Source of the DNA: JAHEJN01 sp963787285
GTDB taxonomy: Bacteria > Actinomycetota > Acidimicrobiia > Acidimicrobiales > JAHEJN01
Length of the DNA stretch: 64,000 nt
Direction: 5' to 3'
Assembly (NCBI GenBank): GCA_963787285.1
Contig: CAWBCM010000017.1
Span: 1-64,000 of the forward strand
Shown here: piece after piece, positions 18,250 to 25,970 of the stretch
Layout of the letters: each line of letters opens with the position of its first letter
How positions within the stretch are numbered: the first letter of the stretch is position 1
Notes under the pieces: generated by a model
What the model saw: only the letters and a program-made list of their open reading frames with translations
Database searches by the model: none
Told to the model about the DNA's origin: nothing
Position numbers and translations under genes: made by a program

Positions 18250-19149
18250 GTGCACACTCGCGCCCTGGCCGTCGGCCTCGTCACCCTCATGGCGACAGCG
18301 TGCGGATCGTCGGAATCCCCCGGTCGGCCACTCGAGGAACCGCCGTCGATCGTGGTCACCACCGACATCTGGGCCGATGTCGTCGGCAACGTCGTCTGCG
18401 GCGCCGGACCCGTCGTGCAGTTGCTCCCGTCGGGAGCGGACCCGCACGGCTACGAGGCCTCCCTCGCTGATCGCGGTGCGCTCGACGACGCCGCCCTCAT
18501 CGTCACCAATGGCCTGGGACTCGAAGGCTCTCTCAGCGACACGTTGAATGCGGTCGATGACGTCCCGGTCTTCGCTATGGCCGACCACGTCGACACGCTC
18601 GCGCTGCTCGGTGGAGTGGGCGACGGTGAAGGTGATGATCCCCACGTGTGGCTCGATCCGCTCCGAGTGGCTTCGGCGATGCCGTCGTTGCTCGACGCTC
18701 TGGTCGCTGCCGGCTTCCAGCGGCCGGCCATCGAGCAGTGCATGAACGTCTACATCGATCGGCTGACCGCGCTCGACGCAGAGATCGCTGCCTTGGTGAG
18801 CGCCATCCCGGCCGACCGCAGGTTGCTGGTCACCGGCCACGAGTCACTCGGGTATTTCGCCGACCGCTACGGCTTCACCGTGATCGGCGCAGTGATCGAG
18901 GGTGGGTCCTCCCTCGGAGCCGCCAATCCGGCGGCGCTCGCCGACCTGGTCGACGCCATCGAGGCAACGGGGGTCCCGGCGATCTTCGTCGACGTGAACG
19001 TGTCGAGCGACGATGCCGAGGTACTGGCCGACAGGACCGGAGTGGAGGTGGTTGGGCTGCCGGTGGAGGCATTCACCGAAGATGCCACCACCTACGTGGA
19101 CCTCATGAGAGTCATTGCGGCGCGGGTGACGGCCGCTCTGAGTGGCTGA
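18250..19149 (+). CDS. ZnuA-like metal ABC transporter substrate-binding lipoprotein
   Basis: About 299 residues from GTG 18250 (a TTG at 18214 is also open). A lipoprotein signal ends in LVTLMATACGSS, so the mature protein is anchored by its Cys to the outer face of the membrane. The cluster A-I (TroA/ZnuA) fold is supported by VVTTDIWADVV, by metal-binding His in GADPHGYE, DPHVWLDP and TGHESLGYFADRYGF, and by the last acidic ligand in FVDVNVSSDDAE. The His-rich loop of many ZnuA proteins is absent. It probably captures Zn2+ or Mn2+. It is an orphan: no ATPase or permease gene is next to it. The palindrome at 18220-18236 suggests Zur control, supporting zinc. Confidence 0.85.
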   Translation: MHTRALAVGLVTLMATACGSSESPGRPLEEPPSIVVTTDIWADVVGNVVCGAGPVVQLLPSGADPHGYEASLADRGALDDAALIVTNGLGLEGSLSDTLNAVDDVPVFAMADHVDTLALLGGVGDGEGDDPHVWLDPLRVASAMPSLLDALVAAGFQRPAIEQCMNVYIDRLTALDAEIAALVSAIPADRRLLVTGHESLGYFADRYGFTVIGAVIEGGSSLGAANPAALADLVDAIEATGVPAIFVDVNVSSDDAEVLADRTGVEVVGLPVEAFTEDATTYVDLMRVIAARVTAALSG

Positions 19150-19253
19150 ACCACCCCTCTTGTCCGCTATGTGAACACTTGTTCAGTTTTTGCTTTCCTT
19201 CACATCCTTTCTGAATTACCATCGGGCGAACGACCCCAGAGGGAGATCTTTCC

Positions 19254-20480
19254 ATGGCACCGAGCCACACATTCGAAGCGCACTCGCCACTCGCCGAGCG
19301 GGCGATCGAGCTCCTGCCGCTCATCGCGGAGAACCAGTCCTACTCCGATACTCGTGGCGAGCTGGCCCCCGAGGTCGTCGAAGCATTCCACCTCAACGGC
19401 ATGTTCAAGATGTGGGTGCCCGAGGATCTCGGTGGTTCCGAGCTCACGCCCATCAAGTCGCTCGAAGTGCTCGAGATCAGCTCGTACGGCGACGCGTCGG
19501 CGGGGTGGGTGCAGATGGCGTCGTGCCTGTCCACCGGCGTCGGTGCTGCCTACATGGGCGAGAGCGCGGTCGAAGCCCTGTACCCGCCCGACCACCGCAC
19601 GGTGATCGCAGGCCAGGGCACCCGCCCCGGTTTCGCCAAGACCGTCGACGGCGGTTACATGCTCACCGGCGAGTGGAGCTTTGCGTCGGGACTCAAGCAC
19701 GGCAACTACATCCACACCCTCGGCATCATCGAGGAGACGGGGGAGCCCCGTATCTTCGTCGTGCCCGTCGAACAAGCCGTCCTCCATCAGGAGTCGTGGG
19801 ACGTCCTGGGTCTGAAGGGCACCGGCAGCATCGACTACGAGATCGAAAACGTGTTCGTGCCCGAGGAATACACCCACTTCGCCTTCACCCGTGACGGCAG
19901 TCGCGGCGACATCTACAAGCTCGGCATCATCGCCTTCGCCGTGGTGTGCCACTCGGGTTGGGCCATGGGCGTGGGCCGTCGCCTGCTCGACGAGCTCAAG
20001 GGGCTGGCCCAGTCGAAGACGGGTCGGGCCGGTTCCCAGGTCGACTCCGACAAGTTCCATCACGACTTCGCCGTGGCCGAGGCCAAGTTCCGGGCCGCCC
20101 GCGCGTTCGTGATGGAGTCGTGGCGTGACGTCGAAGAGACGTTCAACGCCGGTGGCGAGATCTCCGTCGAGCAGGACACCAACATCCGCCTCGCGCTCGG
20201 CCACATCACCTCGACCCTGCTCGAGGTGGCCAACTTCGTCTACCTCGCCGGCGGTACCACCGCCCTGCGCCGGGGGCCCATCGAGACCATGCTGCGCGAC
20301 GTGCACGCCGGTACCCAGCACATCACCTCGGGTCCCAGCATGTGGCAGAACTGCGGCAAGCAGCTCGCCGGTCTGGCCGAGGGCATGCACTGGATCCTCC
20401 TCGACCTGGTGCCCGATGCACCGGCCGACGACGCCGCGGCCGACGAGTCCACCGAGCCCGAGCTGGCCCCGGCGGGTTAG
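19254..20480 (+). CDS. Acyl-CoA dehydrogenase-fold flavoprotein (group D flavin monooxygenase type)
   Basis: 408 residues from ATG 19254, with AGAGGGAGA about 8 bp upstream. The acyl-CoA dehydrogenase fold is present: N-terminal helical domain (VVEAFHLNGMFKMWVPEDLGG), beta domain (GYMLTGEWSFASGLKHGNYIH, LKGTGSIDYEIENVFVPEE) and C-terminal helical domain (ITSTLLEVANFVYLAGGTTALRRGPIETMLRDVHAGTQHI). The catalytic Glu of true acyl-CoA dehydrogenases is not apparent. The pattern fits HsaA, DszC or HpaB-type two-component monooxygenases, which use reduced FMN from a separate reductase to hydroxylate an aromatic or other substrate. An FMN reductase-like gene exists at 30.9 kb but is not linked. The acidic tail after residue 385 is low complexity. 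The substrate is unknown. Confidence 0.78.
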   Translation: MAPSHTFEAHSPLAERAIELLPLIAENQSYSDTRGELAPEVVEAFHLNGMFKMWVPEDLGGSELTPIKSLEVLEISSYGDASAGWVQMASCLSTGVGAAYMGESAVEALYPPDHRTVIAGQGTRPGFAKTVDGGYMLTGEWSFASGLKHGNYIHTLGIIEETGEPRIFVVPVEQAVLHQESWDVLGLKGTGSIDYEIENVFVPEEYTHFAFTRDGSRGDIYKLGIIAFAVVCHSGWAMGVGRRLLDELKGLAQSKTGRAGSQVDSDKFHHDFAVAEAKFRAARAFVMESWRDVEETFNAGGEISVEQDTNIRLALGHITSTLLEVANFVYLAGGTTALRRGPIETMLRDVHAGTQHITSGPSMWQNCGKQLAGLAEGMHWILLDLVPDAPADDAAADESTEPELAPAG

Positions 20481-21145
20481 CCGAGGAACTCCACGGCGCC
20501 CTGCGCCGTGCACAACCAGCCGAACACGTGCTCGAAGCTCCACTCGGTTGCCGCGCGCATGAAGTCGGGGCCGGCATGGTTCATGGCGTCGGTCACCAGG
20601 ATGGGCCAGAACTCGTTGAAGAACGCCGACCGCGCCGTGCTCTCGACACACACGTTGGTGGCGATGCCGCAGAACAGCAGATTTCGGACCTGGCGGGCGC
20701 GTAGTTCTTCGGCCAGGTCGGTACGGATGAAGCCGTCGTAGCGAGTCTTGGCCACGACCAGATCGCCAGGCTCGGGAGCGAGTGCGTCGACGATCTGCCA
20801 GTCCCAGGTGCCTTCGACCAGCAACGTGCCGGACAGCTCGGGACGCTGGCGCATGACCACCAGCGCCAGCTCCTTCTGGTAGTTCGGCGATTCGGGACCG
20901 CCCCCGGTTGCGAGGTCGGCGGAGTAGCCCATCTGGAGATACACGACGGGGGAACCGGCCGCGCGCGCGGCGTCGGCGACGAGCCCCGTGGCCTCGACGG
21001 CGGGTGCCGCGCCCGAGATGTCGTGGCCGGCGATGTCGAACATGCCACCGGTCGAGGCGAACGCGTTCTGCATGTCGACGATGACGACTGCGGTGGCCGC
21101 GGGCTCTATGTCGATCGGCTCGGGGCGGGTGGCGAGCGCAGTCAC
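20477..21145 (-). CDS. rutB: Isochorismatase-family hydrolase, RutB-like ureidoacrylate amidohydrolase
   Basis: 222 residues. The catalytic triad of cysteine amidohydrolases is present: Asp in VVIVDMQNAFAS, Lys in VVAKTRYDGF and Cys in LLFCGIATNVCVESTARSAFF. The full length follows E. coli RutB closely: the opening TALATRPEPI, GGPESPNYQKELALVVMR, GTWDWQIVDALAPEPGDLVV and AGPDFMRAATEW. RutB releases carbamate from (Z)-ureidoacrylate peracid in oxidative uracil breakdown. It is the last gene of a unit with an LIV-type ABC transporter (start 6 bp from livM). It overlaps the end of the convergent flavoprotein gene by 4 bp. No RutA, RutC, RutD or RutF is recognisable here, so a uracil route is inferred; other ureido or N-carbamoyl compounds are possible. 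Confidence 0.82.
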   Translation of the reverse strand: MTALATRPEPIDIEPAATAVVIVDMQNAFASTGGMFDIAGHDISGAAPAVEATGLVADAARAAGSPVVYLQMGYSADLATGGGPESPNYQKELALVVMRQRPELSGTLLVEGTWDWQIVDALAPEPGDLVVAKTRYDGFIRTDLAEELRARQVRNLLFCGIATNVCVESTARSAFFNEFWPILVTDAMNHAGPDFMRAATEWSFEHVFGWLCTAQGAVEFLG

Positions 21146-21151
21146 CGTGAA

Positions 21152-22168
21152 TCAGGCGTCTCGACGGCGCGAGCGGAAGCGGGCGGTCGCCGATTCGAGA
21201 CTGGGGATCACGCCCCGCCGGAAGAACAGGAACAGAGCGACGATCACGATGCCATAGAGCATCACCTGGAGCTGGCTGTAGTCGACGAGCCACTCGTCGA
21301 CGGCGGTGACGGCCACGGCTCCCAGCACCGGAGCCAGCAGTGAGCCGATGCCACCGAAGGACAGCATGACGATCGTGCGCACGTCGACGTGGCCGAAGGC
21401 ATAGGTCGACGGTCCGATGAAACCCTCGGAGTGGGCGTAGAACGCCCCGGCGATGCCGAGCATGAACGAGCCGATCATGCCTGCGTACACCCGGTAGCGG
21501 GTCACGTCGATGCCCGAGAGCTCGGCCGCGACCTCGTCGTCCCGTAGGGCCCGGAACGCCCAGCCGACGTGGGAACGCTGTAGGTAGCGGTAGAGGACGA
21601 GATAGGCGAAGACCAACGCGAGGAACACGTAGTACGGCGACACCTGATCGGAGAGGAACGTGTCCTTCCCTGCTTCGACCCGCAGGCCCGATTCACCCCC
21701 GGTGAGGTCGCGACGTCCGAGGATCAGGCTCTGGAACGACAACGAGAACGCGAGGGTGACGATGCCCGTGAAGATCACGTCGAGCGACCGGCTGACGGCG
21801 ATCCAGCTCAACAAGCCGCCCACCGCCGCGGAGATCAAGCCGGCGAGCACGATGCTGATCACCATGGGGATTCCCACGCGGTCGGTGAGGATCGCCGAGC
21901 CGAAACCACCGATGCCCGCCAGCGCCCCGACGCACAGGAAGAGCTGTCCGGTGCTGCCGAAGATGATGTTGAACGAGATGGTGTAGGCGGTGAACAACAG
22001 CATGCCGATGACCACGCCCATCATCGAGCGCGAGTCGTGGTACCGCAGCGGAACCAGCGCCAGCAGCGCCACGGTCACCACGATCGGGGCGTAGGCCCGA
22101 ATCGCCGACGGCCGGGTCGCGGCCGCAACACCGGGCGCGCGCGACTCGACGTCGGCGGTGACGGTCAT
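21152..22168 (-). CDS. Branched-chain-type ABC transporter permease, LivM family
   Basis: 338 residues with about 8-10 TM helices. LivM features are the start region with RSMMGVVIGMLLFTAYTISFNIIFG, GQLFLCVGALAGIGGFGSAIL, and the cytoplasmic EAA-like loop SHVGWAFRALRDDEVAAELSGIDVTRYRVYAGMIG that contacts the ATPases. The C-terminal Arg-rich tail (ATARFRSRRRDA) is on the cytoplasmic side. It overlaps livH by 4 bp and is followed by rutB. In this transporter class it forms the channel with the LivH subunit. Confidence 0.9.
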   Translation of the reverse strand: MTVTADVESRAPGVAAATRPSAIRAYAPIVVTVALLALVPLRYHDSRSMMGVVIGMLLFTAYTISFNIIFGSTGQLFLCVGALAGIGGFGSAILTDRVGIPMVISIVLAGLISAAVGGLLSWIAVSRSLDVIFTGIVTLAFSLSFQSLILGRRDLTGGESGLRVEAGKDTFLSDQVSPYYVFLALVFAYLVLYRYLQRSHVGWAFRALRDDEVAAELSGIDVTRYRVYAGMIGSFMLGIAGAFYAHSEGFIGPSTYAFGHVDVRTIVMLSFGGIGSLLAPVLGAVAVTAVDEWLVDYSQLQVMLYGIVIVALFLFFRRGVIPSLESATARFRSRRRDA

Positions 22169-23022
22169 GTTCGGCCCCCGAGGATGCCACTCGGGCGGAT
22201 CACGATGGTGAGCGCCGCGGCGAGCAGCAACATGATGGTGGTGATGTAGGTGCCGATGTAGAAGGAGCTGATGGTGTTGACGATGCCCAGCACCACGCCG
22301 GCCAGGAAGGCACCCGAAACGCTCCCCAGGCCACCGACCACGGCGACGATGAGGGCCAGCGTGGTGAAGTCGATGCCGTTGGTGACCGTGACCGGAGCGG
22401 TCATCGAGCGGGTGACCGCCACCAGACAGGCCAGGACGCCACTGAGGGCGAAGATGAAGGTGCGGACCCGGGCAGGGTTGATGCCGCAGAGGCGGGCACC
22501 CTCCTCGTCCTGGATCACCGATCGCACCGCTCGACCCATGGTGGTGAGCCGGAAGAACGCCACCAGGACGGCGCCCACGGCAATGGTGATACCGGAGGCG
22601 AGGAGACTGCCGGTGCGCATGCGAACGCCCAGGATCGGGATGGGGTCACCGCCGATCCGGATGCTGAGGCTCTCGATGGGGTAGCGCCATACCAAGAAGC
22701 CGTCGATCACGAAGCCGACGCCGAGCATGAGCAACAGGCCGAGCAGCACTCGCGGTTCACCGCGCAGCCGGTACACGGGCTGCATCAGGGTGAGATCGAG
22801 CAGCAATCCGGCGATTCCGGCGCTCACCAGACCCACGCCGATGGCGGGTACGAGCGGCAGGCCGGCGTCGAACGACAACGTGGTGATGATGGCGCCCAGC
22901 ACCGCGAGCTGTCCGTGAGCGAGATTGAGCACACCGCCGAGGCCGTACACGAGGGACAGGCCGACACCGAGCATGCCGTACTGCAGGCCGAGCACGATGC
23001 CATCGAGAATCGCAGCCTTCAT
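22165..23022 (-). CDS. Branched-chain-type ABC transporter permease, LivH family
   Basis: 285 residues starting MKAAILDGIVLGLQYGMLG, then the LivH hallmark LSLVYGLGGVLNLAHGQLAVLGA, and the coupling loop TTMGRAVRSVIQDEEGARLCGINPARVRTFIFALSG. About eight TM helices. Members of this subfamily also serve urea (UrtB), amides and short-chain amino acids, so the name does not prove leucine transport. Its start is 8 bp after the livF stop and its end overlaps livM. Confidence 0.9.
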   Translation of the reverse strand: MKAAILDGIVLGLQYGMLGVGLSLVYGLGGVLNLAHGQLAVLGAIITTLSFDAGLPLVPAIGVGLVSAGIAGLLLDLTLMQPVYRLRGEPRVLLGLLLMLGVGFVIDGFLVWRYPIESLSIRIGGDPIPILGVRMRTGSLLASGITIAVGAVLVAFFRLTTMGRAVRSVIQDEEGARLCGINPARVRTFIFALSGVLACLVAVTRSMTAPVTVTNGIDFTTLALIVAVVGGLGSVSGAFLAGVVLGIVNTISSFYIGTYITTIMLLLAAALTIVIRPSGILGGRT

Positions 23023-23030
23023 CGTTCTCC

Positions 23031-23741
23031 TCAGGCCACGCCGAGGTAGGCGCGTCGGACATCGGGGTTGCTCGCGAGCTCGTCGGAGGTACCCGAGAGC
23101 TGAATGCGACCATTCTCCAGCACGTAGCCCCGATCGGCCAGCCCCAGCGCCAGGGGAACCTGCTGCTCGGCCACCAGCACGGTGAGTCCCTGTTGGCGCA
23201 GCGCAGCGAGGGCGCGGTAGGCCTCGCCGGCGAGCTTCGGGGCCAGCCCCGTGGTGGGTTCGTCGAGCATGAGCAGCCTGGGCTCCGACATCAGGGCGCG
23301 ACCGACGGCCACCATCTGCTGCTCGCCGCCGCTCATCGTGCCGGCGTGTTGGCGTTCCCGTTCGGCGAGGCGGGGAAAGAGCTCGAACACGACCGCCATT
23401 CGTTCGGGATTCGGTCGGTTGGGATAGGCGCCGAGCAGCAGGTTTTCCCGCACCGACATTTCGGGGAACAGGTGGCGCTCGGCCGGCACGTAGGCCAAAC
23501 CGGCCCTGGCCAGCTGATGGGCGCTGGTGGTGGTGATGTCGTCGCCGGCGAACACGATCGTGCCTGCGCTGTTGTCCTTCATCCCACAGACGGCTCGGAA
23601 CAGGGTGGTCTTGCCGGCGCCGTTGGAGCCGATGATCGCAACGGCCTCGCCCTCGTCGACGCTGAAGTCGACCTCGTGGACCACGTCCTGGCCCGAGTAT
23701 CCGGCGCTGACCCCGCGCACCTGAAGCAGTGGCTCAGCCAT
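23031..23741 (-). CDS. Branched-chain-type ABC transporter ATPase, LivF family
   Basis: 236 residues from ATG 23741 (MAEPLLQVRGVSAGY). Walker A is IIGSNGAGKTTLF, signature TMSGGEQQMVAVGRAL, Walker B LLMLDEPTTGLAP, and the switch His is replaced by EQQ in VLVAEQQVPLALG, as usual in LivF proteins. YVPAERHLFPEMSVRENL is typical of the family. It overlaps livG by 8 bp, so the two ATPases are translationally coupled. It powers uptake through the LivH/LivM-type pore. Confidence 0.92.
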   Translation of the reverse strand: MAEPLLQVRGVSAGYSGQDVVHEVDFSVDEGEAVAIIGSNGAGKTTLFRAVCGMKDNSAGTIVFAGDDITTTSAHQLARAGLAYVPAERHLFPEMSVRENLLLGAYPNRPNPERMAVVFELFPRLAERERQHAGTMSGGEQQMVAVGRALMSEPRLLMLDEPTTGLAPKLAGEAYRALAALRQQGLTVLVAEQQVPLALGLADRGYVLENGRIQLSGTSDELASNPDVRRAYLGVA

Positions 23742-24477
23742 CGATCGTGGCCCCCTCACCGAGATACGCGGTGATCACCTCGGGCGAACGCATCACGTCG
23801 CCGGGGGCTCCGTCGGCCAGCACGCGACCGAAGTCGAGCACGACGATGCGCTCGGCGAGGCTCATGACGGCGTTCATCACGTGCTCTACCCAGATCACAG
23901 TGACGCCGAGCTCGTCGCGAGCGGTGCGCACGATGTCGATCGACGCGGCCAGCTCGGTGTCGTTGAGCCCGGCCATCACCTCGTCGAGCAGTACGAGTCG
24001 AGGTTGTCCCGCCAGGGCCCTGGCCAGCTCGAGGAATCGCTGCTCGTGCAGGTTGAGCGACCCGACCGCGAAGCCGGCGCGGTCGTCGAGACCGACGAAT
24101 CCGAGCGCTTCGGTGGCCCGCCGGGCCGCTTCGGCCTCACCGATACGCCCGGTGGTCGTGCCGAACATCGCCCCGAGCATGGTGTTGTCGAGCACCGTCA
24201 TGGAGTCGAAGATGCGTGGGGTCTGCAGCACCATGGCGACGCCCCGTTTGCGCACCGTGTGCGCCTTGAGACCGGCCAGTTCCCTACCGTCGAAGGTGAT
24301 GCGGCCCGCACTGGGCGGTTGCATGCCGCTTATGGCCTTGAGCAACGTGCTCTTGCCCGCACCGTTGGGGCCGACGAGGGCGAGAATCTCACCCTCGTCG
24401 ACTCCCAGGCTGACTCCGTCGACGGCGGGCAGACCCCCGAATCGCTTCTCGACGCGGTCGAGAACGAGAAGGCTCAC
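23734..24477 (-). CDS. Branched-chain-type ABC transporter ATPase, LivG family
   Basis: 247 residues from GTG 24477 (VSLLVLDRVEKRFGG); a longer open frame upstream to 24984 lies within the binding-protein gene and is rejected. Walker A LVGPNGAGKSTLLK, Q-loop VLQTPRIFDSMTVLDN, a modified signature SLNLHEQRFLELARAL in place of LSxGQ, Walker B LVLLDEVMAGL and switch His in VIWVEHVM. The Glu/Met after Walker B and the NLHEQR signature are usual for LivG. It follows the binding-protein gene by 19 bp. Confidence 0.9.
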   Translation of the reverse strand: MSLLVLDRVEKRFGGLPAVDGVSLGVDEGEILALVGPNGAGKSTLLKAISGMQPPSAGRITFDGRELAGLKAHTVRKRGVAMVLQTPRIFDSMTVLDNTMLGAMFGTTTGRIGEAEAARRATEALGFVGLDDRAGFAVGSLNLHEQRFLELARALAGQPRLVLLDEVMAGLNDTELAASIDIVRTARDELGVTVIWVEHVMNAVMSLAERIVVLDFGRVLADGAPGDVMRSPEVITAYLGEGATIDG

Positions 24478-24496
24478 CTGATCGACTGCGAAACCA

Positions 24497-25819
24497 TCAG
24501 GGGACGAATGGCTCGAGCGGCTCGGGTTTGAACAAGAACTCCGGGTACCAGTCGCCGGCCTCGTTGACTCCCTCGGGCGCCGGACCCGGGCCGATCTGGG
24601 TGAACAGCGGCTGTGCCGTGGCCATCTCGCCCCATTCGGTCCAGCCCATCTGGAAGGCGTAGCCCTCGAGGTCGTAGGTCTGACCGTGCAGATACTCGGC
24701 CACGGCCGTCGGATCGTCACCGACGTTGGCGACGGCGTCGGCCACCATGGTGACGATGCCGAAGCCGGAGACGGCGTCGTCGGACATGAACTCGTTGTCG
24801 GAAATCGCCAGGTAGCGGCGAGCGAGATCCTGATAGCCCTCGCTGGTGTAGTCGGCGCAGGCGAAGTCGGCATAGCGACCGATGGCGGCGTCGCCGGCTC
24901 CGCCGACCACGAGCGCCGGCGGAGTGTAGGCACCGGTGATGGGCACCTCGAATCCGAGGTCGGCCGACTGCACGGTGATGCCACCGGATCCTGGCGGGTG
25001 GCCCGTGGCGACGATCAGCTGGGGATTGATGCCTTCGAGGCTGCGCAGGTAGGTGGTGAAGTCCTGCTCGGGCACCGGGGCAACCTCGATCTGGAGCGTC
25101 ACCCCTTCGAGGTCGGCGAACTGCTCTTCGAGGGCGGACTTGATCGACTGTCCCCAGCCGTAGTCGGCGATGATGGCGCCCACGCTGGTGAGGCCTTCGG
25201 CCTCGACGTACTGCCGGATCGGCTCGGCCACCATCGGCGCGGCGGGAATGCAGGTGCGGAAGGTGTAGCGGCTGTCCTGGGTGAGGATGGCACCCGAGCC
25301 GGCCTTCACCAGGAACAGCGGTATCCCGAGCTCCTCGGCCAACAGGCTGGTGGCGGTGCCGACGTCGCTGGAGATGGGTCCGCCGATGGCGACGACACCG
25401 TCTTCGACGAGGCGCTCGAAGCCGGCGGTGGCCTCTTCGGCGTTGGACTGGTCGTCGGCCTCGACGATCTCGATCATGCGCCCGTCGACGCCGCCCGCGG
25501 CGTTGATCTCCTCGGCGGCCAGCTTCATGCCGTCACGGGCCTGGATGCCCCACGGTGTGAACGGCCCGTTGAACGAGGTGAGCAGCCCGATCTTGATGGG
25601 CTCACCGCTGGGTTCCTCGGCGGGCTCTTCGGCGGCCGGTTCCTCGGCGGCGGGCTCTTCGGCGGCCGGTTCCTCGGCGGCGGGCTCCTCGGCGGCCGGT
25701 TCCTCGGCGGCGGGCTCCTCGGCCGGTGTGGCCGTGTCTTCACTGTCACTGCCGCACGCGGCGGCAACGAGCGCGAACAATGCGAAGAGTGCAATGAACA
25801 GCAACGAACGTTTTCTCAT
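24497..25819 (-). CDS. Branched-chain-type ABC transporter substrate-binding lipoprotein
   Basis: 440 residues from ATG 25819 (MRKRSLLFIALFALF). A lipoprotein signal ends ALVAAACGSDS. An Ala-Glu-Pro linker of PAAEE repeats follows (about residues 30-65), then a periplasmic type I fold beginning IKIGLLTSFNGPFTPWGIQ with DGMKLAAEEINAAGGVDG and the GGPISSDVGTA ligand loop typical of LivJ/AmiC/UrtA proteins. It captures the substrate outside the cell and delivers it to the LivHM pore. Linkage to rutB suggests a pyrimidine-derived or ureido compound rather than leucine. It is the first gene of the six-gene minus-strand unit. Confidence 0.88.
   Translation of the reverse strand: MRKRSLLFIALFALFALVAAACGSDSEDTATPAEEPAAEEPAAEEPAAEEPAAEEPAAEEPAAEEPAEEPSGEPIKIGLLTSFNGPFTPWGIQARDGMKLAAEEINAAGGVDGRMIEIVEADDQSNAEEATAGFERLVEDGVVAIGGPISSDVGTATSLLAEELGIPLFLVKAGSGAILTQDSRYTFRTCIPAAPMVAEPIRQYVEAEGLTSVGAIIADYGWGQSIKSALEEQFADLEGVTLQIEVAPVPEQDFTTYLRSLEGINPQLIVATGHPPGSGGITVQSADLGFEVPITGAYTPPALVVGGAGDAAIGRYADFACADYTSEGYQDLARRYLAISDNEFMSDDAVSGFGIVTMVADAVANVGDDPTAVAEYLHGQTYDLEGYAFQMGWTEWGEMATAQPLFTQIGPGPAPEGVNEAGDWYPEFLFKPEPLEPFVP
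25612..25722 (-). repeat. Tandem repeat encoding (PAAEE)n lipoprotein linker
   Basis: About seven copies of a 15-bp unit, with a 30-bp higher-order pattern from alternating GGCTCTTC/GGTTCCTC and GGCTCCTC/GGTTCCTC spellings. It encodes the flexible acidic spacer between the lipid anchor and the binding domain of the substrate-binding protein. Copy number is likely to vary between strains. Confidence 0.85.
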
Positions 25820-25903
25820 GGGTCCCCCTGGAGACGAGCCGCCAGAATCCCCTCGTGGCGACGTCGAAAAGCTACCACACGACCTCACCAGGAGCCAGGA
25901 GAT

Positions 25904-25930
25904 TCGGACAGATGTCTGACATGTGGACAT
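25904..25930. promoter_or_regulatory. Inverted-repeat region in the divergent promoter of the transporter and ThDP genes
   Basis: The 151-bp gap between the binding-protein gene (start 25819, minus) and the ThDP gene (start 25971, plus) holds ATGTCTGACAT at 25912-25922, a 5-bp inverted repeat round one base, next to GGACAT and a further GGACA at 25935. A repressor that controls both genes could bind here. No regulator gene is adjacent, so this is tentative. Confidence 0.35.
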
Positions 25931-25970
25931 CGTTTGGACAGTGCCGATCGGATTGGGCTAGGCAACTGCG

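Noticed and set aside
25612..25722. Possible CRISPR-like regular repeat
   Set aside because: It is a 15-bp in-frame coding repeat for PAAEE in a lipoprotein linker, with no spacers.
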